Below are positions 60,766 to 64,000 of a stretch of 64,000 bases of DNA, one piece after another. This DNA comes from Cryobacterium inferilacus (GTDB lineage Bacteria; Actinomycetota; Actinomycetes; Actinomycetales; Microbacteriaceae), in assembly GCF_019599185.1 (NCBI RefSeq), contig NZ_JAIEUL010000005.1, positions 146,659-210,658 on the forward strand, read 5' to 3'. Under the pieces are notes generated by a model that worked only from the letters and a program-made list of their open reading frames with translations, was not told the DNA's origin and did not search any database. Within the stretch, counting starts at the first letter, position 1; each line of letters starts with the position of its first letter. Both the position numbers and the translations under genes were made by a program.

Positions 60766-62465
60766 GAGGCGCGAACCATCCGCTTGAGGGTGTGCACGAC
60801 GTGGTCGGCCTTGCCGAGCACTGCGGCCGCGGTGTCCCCCGGCCGCTCGGCGCGGGCCACGAGCAGCCCGTAGACCAGGGTGTTCTCGCCGCTCTCGTGG
60901 GCCGCTTGGGCGGCGCTGTCGAGCTGTTCGATGTAGAGCAGGGTGTCGTGCCGGTCACCGAGCATCTTCACGACCGGCTTGGCCGCTCGCGCGATGCGCG
61001 CGTACTTCCGCCGGTGCGTGTCGAACCGTGCAGCGGCCTCGGCCCGCTTTCTGGCCGCCTTCTTGGCGGCCTTCTTACGCGCCTTCTTGCCCGACTTCTC
61101 GCCGGTCTTCTGTGGGGCGGCGGGCGTTTCCGGTTCACCGGATACCGGCTGGGCCACGGCGACGGCCGCGGCGGCGTACCGCAGGCGGCGTGCGGCCTTG
61201 CGCACCTCGTGCAGTGCCGGCTCGGAGGCATCCGTTTCGGCTGCGGCGGCAGCCCGGTGTTCGAGGGTGCCGACGGCCTTGGTGAGCGCGCGGGTGATCT
61301 GGCGAGCCGCCGGGCGGTCGGCCGCGGGAGTGAGCGGCGGCCAGGCCGCGAACTCCTCGAGCGAGTCGAGCAGCCGGTAGTACCGGGGCGTCAGCAGGAG
61401 TTCACGCGCCGAGGCGACACCCGCGGCGTGGTCTCGTCTGGCCCCACCGACGAGCCGGGTTCGTGCGTCCTCGGTGGGATACTCGGTGACGCCGGCGAGC
61501 TCCTCGGCCAACCGGGCTTCGCGCACCTCGGCGTCGCGGGCGTGGCCCAGCCCGACGCCCAGGTGCTTGAGTTCGCGGCGGAGGTCCTTGACGACTGCCG
61601 GGTCGAACAGGCCGGCGTAGACCGCGAGGACGCTGCGCAGCCGGCGCACCGTGGTGCGCATCGTGTGGATCGCGTCCGGGGCATCCGCCCGGGCCAGGGG
61701 GTCGTCGGCGAGGAGGGTGGCGGTGAGGTCACGGAGGGCGGCGACGACGATCGCGCCGACGGAGCCCGGGTCCTGCAGCGCGGGAGCGGGAAGCAGCCCC
61801 GGCTGCACCTCGGTGCCGTCGAGTTCGGTGAGCGAATCCACGCCGACGGCGCGGGCGATCTTCGCCACGCTTGTGGAGGGTGCGGCCCCGGCGGCGAGCA
61901 GGACCTTTTCGACGGCGTCGAGCAGTGCGACGCGTTTCTTGCGGCTGTCCGGGGCGCCGTCCAGGAGTTCGACCTCCCACTCCCGCCACTTGCGATAGGT
62001 GCCGCCCCGCACATCGGATGCGGAGACGACGTCGTCGGCGATCTCGGCGAGGGCCTGCCCTGCGGTGTCGGTGAGCTGCACGGTGGTGCGCACGGTGTTC
62101 ACCCGGGCCAGCGGGGTGAGGGGACGGTCGCGCACGATGGCACGCACCGGCTCGAGCACCTCGTCGGGGATCTGCTCTGGGTGGTCTGAGCCGGCCACGT
62201 CGAGTGGCCAGTGCACCTCGGTGCGCCCCTCGGCGGCGGGCTTCTTGAGATGCCAGCCGGCGTCGCCGCCGCCCTCACGCCGGCGCAGCACGATCCGTTG
62301 CTTCGCCAGCGCATTGTCGGCGGTGTCGTAGTAGACGGCCGTGAGGATGAACGGTTCCTGCGCTGGTTGAGCCGAGACGCCGTCGATTCCCGTCAGCGTG
62401 GGAACGGGGGTGAGACCCTCGACGTCGTACTTGCGCTCGATCTCGGTTTGCTCTCGCCCTGTCAT
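60762..62465 (-). CDS. CYTH-CHAD domain protein (inorganic polyphosphate-binding type)
   Basis: The 567-residue protein has an N-terminal CYTH domain (about 1-210, with the EIERKYDV metal-binding ExExK motif) and a C-terminal CHAD domain (about 225-560, DAIHTMRTTVRRLRSVL and GHARDAEV). CYTH enzymes cut triphosphates; CHAD domains bind polyphosphate through conserved His/Arg. A Lys/Ala-rich basic insert (about 450-475) is unusual. A minus-strand TAGACA ends 6 bases before the ATG. It is coupled to the TspO-like gene. Confidence 0.9.
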   Translation of the reverse strand: MTGREQTEIERKYDVEGLTPVPTLTGIDGVSAQPAQEPFILTAVYYDTADNALAKQRIVLRRREGGGDAGWHLKKPAAEGRTEVHWPLDVAGSDHPEQIPDEVLEPVRAIVRDRPLTPLARVNTVRTTVQLTDTAGQALAEIADDVVSASDVRGGTYRKWREWEVELLDGAPDSRKKRVALLDAVEKVLLAAGAAPSTSVAKIARAVGVDSLTELDGTEVQPGLLPAPALQDPGSVGAIVVAALRDLTATLLADDPLARADAPDAIHTMRTTVRRLRSVLAVYAGLFDPAVVKDLRRELKHLGVGLGHARDAEVREARLAEELAGVTEYPTEDARTRLVGGARRDHAAGVASARELLLTPRYYRLLDSLEEFAAWPPLTPAADRPAARQITRALTKAVGTLEHRAAAAAETDASEPALHEVRKAARRLRYAAAAVAVAQPVSGEPETPAAPQKTGEKSGKKARKKAAKKAARKRAEAAARFDTHRRKYARIARAAKPVVKMLGDRHDTLLYIEQLDSAAQAAHESGENTLVYGLLVARAERPGDTAAAVLGKADHVVHTLKRMVRAS

Positions 62466-62471
62466 GTGTCC

Positions 62472-62477
62472 TGTCTA
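62472..62477 (-). promoter_or_regulatory. -10 element (TAGACA) for the CYTH-CHAD gene
   Basis: On the minus strand TAGACA ends 6 bases before the ATG at 62465. Confidence 0.35.
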
Positions 62478-62514
62478 CTACGTTGGCTGAAGGTAATGAA
62501 ATGAGGGGCAGGTC

Positions 62515-63024
62515 ATGACCGAAGCACAACCAGCACTCGGCGAACCCCGTTGGCACGCTGATCCGGAGGGCGGAGCCGGTCTGCGCTGGTGGGACGGCAC
62601 GCAGTGGACATCGGCGGTGATGGGCCCTGAGGACCTCGCGGCGCCGGCTCAGCCCCGCCTGCCGGAGGGGACGCCGGTGTACACCGTGCCGCTCTGGGCG
62701 ATCGTGGTGCTGCCCGTGCTGTCGACGGTGGTACTGCTGCAGACCCAGGACTCCGCAACGCTGTTGCGCAGCGCGTTGAGCCTCCTGCTCTTCGGCGTGG
62801 CGATCGCTCTGGCCTACGCCGACTATCGGGCCCTACTGGCGGCCGGCTACCGGCGGCCGTTCCACTGGGGCTGGGCGTTCCTGTCGGCGGGGGTCTACGT
62901 TGTGGGCCGGTCGGTCATCGTGCGGCGCCGCATCGGGCGGGGCCTCACGCCCGTCTGGGTCTGGGCAGCGGTCACAGTGCTCGGGCTCGCGACGGGCGTG
63001 TGGGTGCTTACGACTCCGGGCTGA
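62515..63024 (+). CDS. DUF2510 membrane protein
   Basis: The 169-residue protein starts with a DUF2510 module (PRWHADPEGGAGLRWWDGTQWT), a WW-like domain common in actinobacterial membrane proteins. Four TM segments follow. The function is unknown. GAGGGG lies 6 bases before ATG 62515. Its 3-prime end overlaps the convergent HAD gene by 17 bases. Confidence 0.8.
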   Translation: MTEAQPALGEPRWHADPEGGAGLRWWDGTQWTSAVMGPEDLAAPAQPRLPEGTPVYTVPLWAIVVLPVLSTVVLLQTQDSATLLRSALSLLLFGVAIALAYADYRALLAAGYRRPFHWGWAFLSAGVYVVGRSVIVRRRIGRGLTPVWVWAAVTVLGLATGVWVLTTPG

Positions 63025-63784
63025 TCGAGAACACCACGCCGTGATCGTGCAGCTCGATCCGAAGACGGTCCAGGCTGGTCACGACGAGGTCAGCGTCGAG
63101 TTCGTCGGCGGTGTGGGTGCCGACGACGCCGATTGTGGCGCATCCGGCCGCGCGGCCAGCGGCCAGACCGGCGGGAGCGTCTTCGATCACGATGCACTGG
63201 CGGGCATCGAGGCCGAGGCGGTCGGCCGCCTCGAGGAACGGGTCGGGAGCCGGCTTGCCCTTGACCGTGTCTTCCACGGTGACCACCGTGGCCGGCGCGA
63301 CGAATCCGGCCGAGGCGAGGCGGGCCCGGCACAGGAGGCTGGGGCACGAGGTGACGATGGCCCGGCGTCCCTCTGGGATGCTGTTCATCAGCTCGGCGGC
63401 GCCCGGCAGGATGCTGATGTCGTCGGTGTCGCTGAGCTCGAGTTCGTTGACCCGGGCGAAAGACGAGTCAACCAGTTCGGGCGCGACCAGGTCCGCGATC
63501 ATCTCGCGGCCGGGGCGTCCGTGCTGAACGCCGGAGAAGAGGGCGCCGAAGCCCATCTCGTCAGCCCACTGCTGCCAGGACCGGTTCACGGCCTTGGTCG
63601 AGTCGACCAGCGTGCCGTCCATGTCGAAGAGCACACCCTGAAAGACGCGACCGAGAACCGAGTGCGCCGCTTCTTCGGCGACGGGCTCGGGAACCGCCTG
63701 CAGGATGGCCAGAAGATCGGCCTCGATATCGGCGCCGGCCATCCTGTCAGCGATGGTGCCAGCCGTGTTGTCGGGTGTCGTCAT
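63008..63784 (-). CDS. HAD family phosphatase (sugar-phosphatase type)
   Basis: The 258-residue protein has HAD motifs FDMDGTLVDS (nucleophile D54), TSCPS, and GKPAPDPFLEAA with IEDAPAG. It is a subfamily IA sugar-phosphatase or phosphoglucomutase-like enzyme. AAAGGA lies 7 bases before ATG 63784, which decides this start over ATG 63826. About 48 residues rich in Asp, Glu and Ala precede the first motif; most relatives start almost at it. Confidence 0.87.
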   Translation of the reverse strand: MTTPDNTAGTIADRMAGADIEADLLAILQAVPEPVAEEAAHSVLGRVFQGVLFDMDGTLVDSTKAVNRSWQQWADEMGFGALFSGVQHGRPGREMIADLVAPELVDSSFARVNELELSDTDDISILPGAAELMNSIPEGRRAIVTSCPSLLCRARLASAGFVAPATVVTVEDTVKGKPAPDPFLEAADRLGLDARQCIVIEDAPAGLAAGRAAGCATIGVVGTHTADELDADLVVTSLDRLRIELHDHGVVFSISPES

Positions 63785-63956
63785 GGGGGAATCCTTTTTC
63801 CGAAGCACCTTCGTGTTCACTGTCATGCCTCTCTTCCGACCCTAACGAAGCGCTCATGACGGAGGGTAATCGCGGATGCTCGCCGGCCGGCCACGTGTTT
63901 GGCATCTCACAACTGTTACCCGTCGGGCGATGTCAAGCTGAGTGGAGTCACTTGGG

Positions 63957-64000
63957 TTAGATATTGACGGTTTCTTTGGGGATGTTGATGCCGACTGTGC
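63957..64000 (-). CDS. Possible C-terminus of a gene running off the right edge
   Basis: On the minus strand an open frame enters from the edge and ends at TAA 63957-63959, encoding TVGINIPKETVNI. Its upstream part is outside the window. The sequence just beyond its stop (about 63930-63955) could be the end of an insertion element. The family is unknown. Confidence 0.3.
   Translation of the reverse strand, partial: TVGINIPKETVNI

Overview
The window is dense, high-GC bacterial DNA with short intergenic gaps, many 4-base ATGA/GTGA gene overlaps and frequent GTG starts. The gene content is actinobacterial: a Pmt-type protein mannosyltransferase, a DUF3516 helicase, SbcCD, a DUF222/HNH (13E12-type) protein, DUF2510, DUF6510 and DUF559 proteins, a CvpA-linked periplasmic protease and a single-chain serine dehydratase. 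Together these suggest Microbacteriaceae, probably Cryobacterium or a close relative. That is inference; no rRNA is present to prove it. No rRNA, tRNA, CRISPR array or complete insertion sequence was seen.

Layout. 1-8.4 kb: end of a protein mannosyltransferase gene, a fatty-acid desaturase, a YeiH-type transporter, a small membrane protein, metY with a CoA-binding protein, sdaA, a LysM lipoprotein and a Gfo/Idh/MocA oxidoreductase. 8.4-15.5 kb (minus strand): a DUF3516 helicase and a coupled three-gene exopolysaccharide module (GT2 synthase, HlyD-like protein, GH81 beta-1,3-glucanase lipoprotein). 15.9-23.1 kb: a membrane-anchored sulfite-oxidase-type molybdoenzyme, a DksA-type zinc finger, a DUF4232 protein, a DUF222/HNH protein, and a coupled molybdoenzyme/flavin reductase/DUF6510 trio. 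23.2-37.8 kb: a MarP-like protease, a PLP decarboxylase, RNase H, a sugar porter, DUF429, VOC and MpaB-like proteins, a SulP transporter, an M18 aminopeptidase, a GH65 enzyme and a PPOX-fold protein. 37.9-50.3 kb: an unusual RecQ, an ADP-ribosylglycohydrolase-like protein, a polar amino-acid ABC transporter, an HtrA-like protease and sbcCD. 50.4-58.7 kb: an SDR, a DUF559 nuclease-like gene between palindromic repeats, and a complete fructose PTS locus (DeoR regulator, fruK, EIIABC, EI, HPr). 58.8-64 kb: an FHA protein with a small partner, a TspO-like protein, a CYTH-CHAD protein, a DUF2510 protein, a HAD phosphatase and the edge of another element.

The most system-like novelty is at 51.1-52.6 kb. 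The AbiEi/DUF559-type gene has a 61-base imperfect palindrome abutting its stop codon and two more copies, in the opposite orientation, upstream of its start. This looks like a nuclease paired with its own repeats. Second is the GT2/HlyD/GH81 module, whose hydrolase suggests the polymer contains beta-1,3-glucan. Third is a regulatory habit: at least fourteen genes have a TANNNT-like hexamer ending 6-7 bases before the start codon, as expected for leaderless mRNAs. This helps choose several starts.
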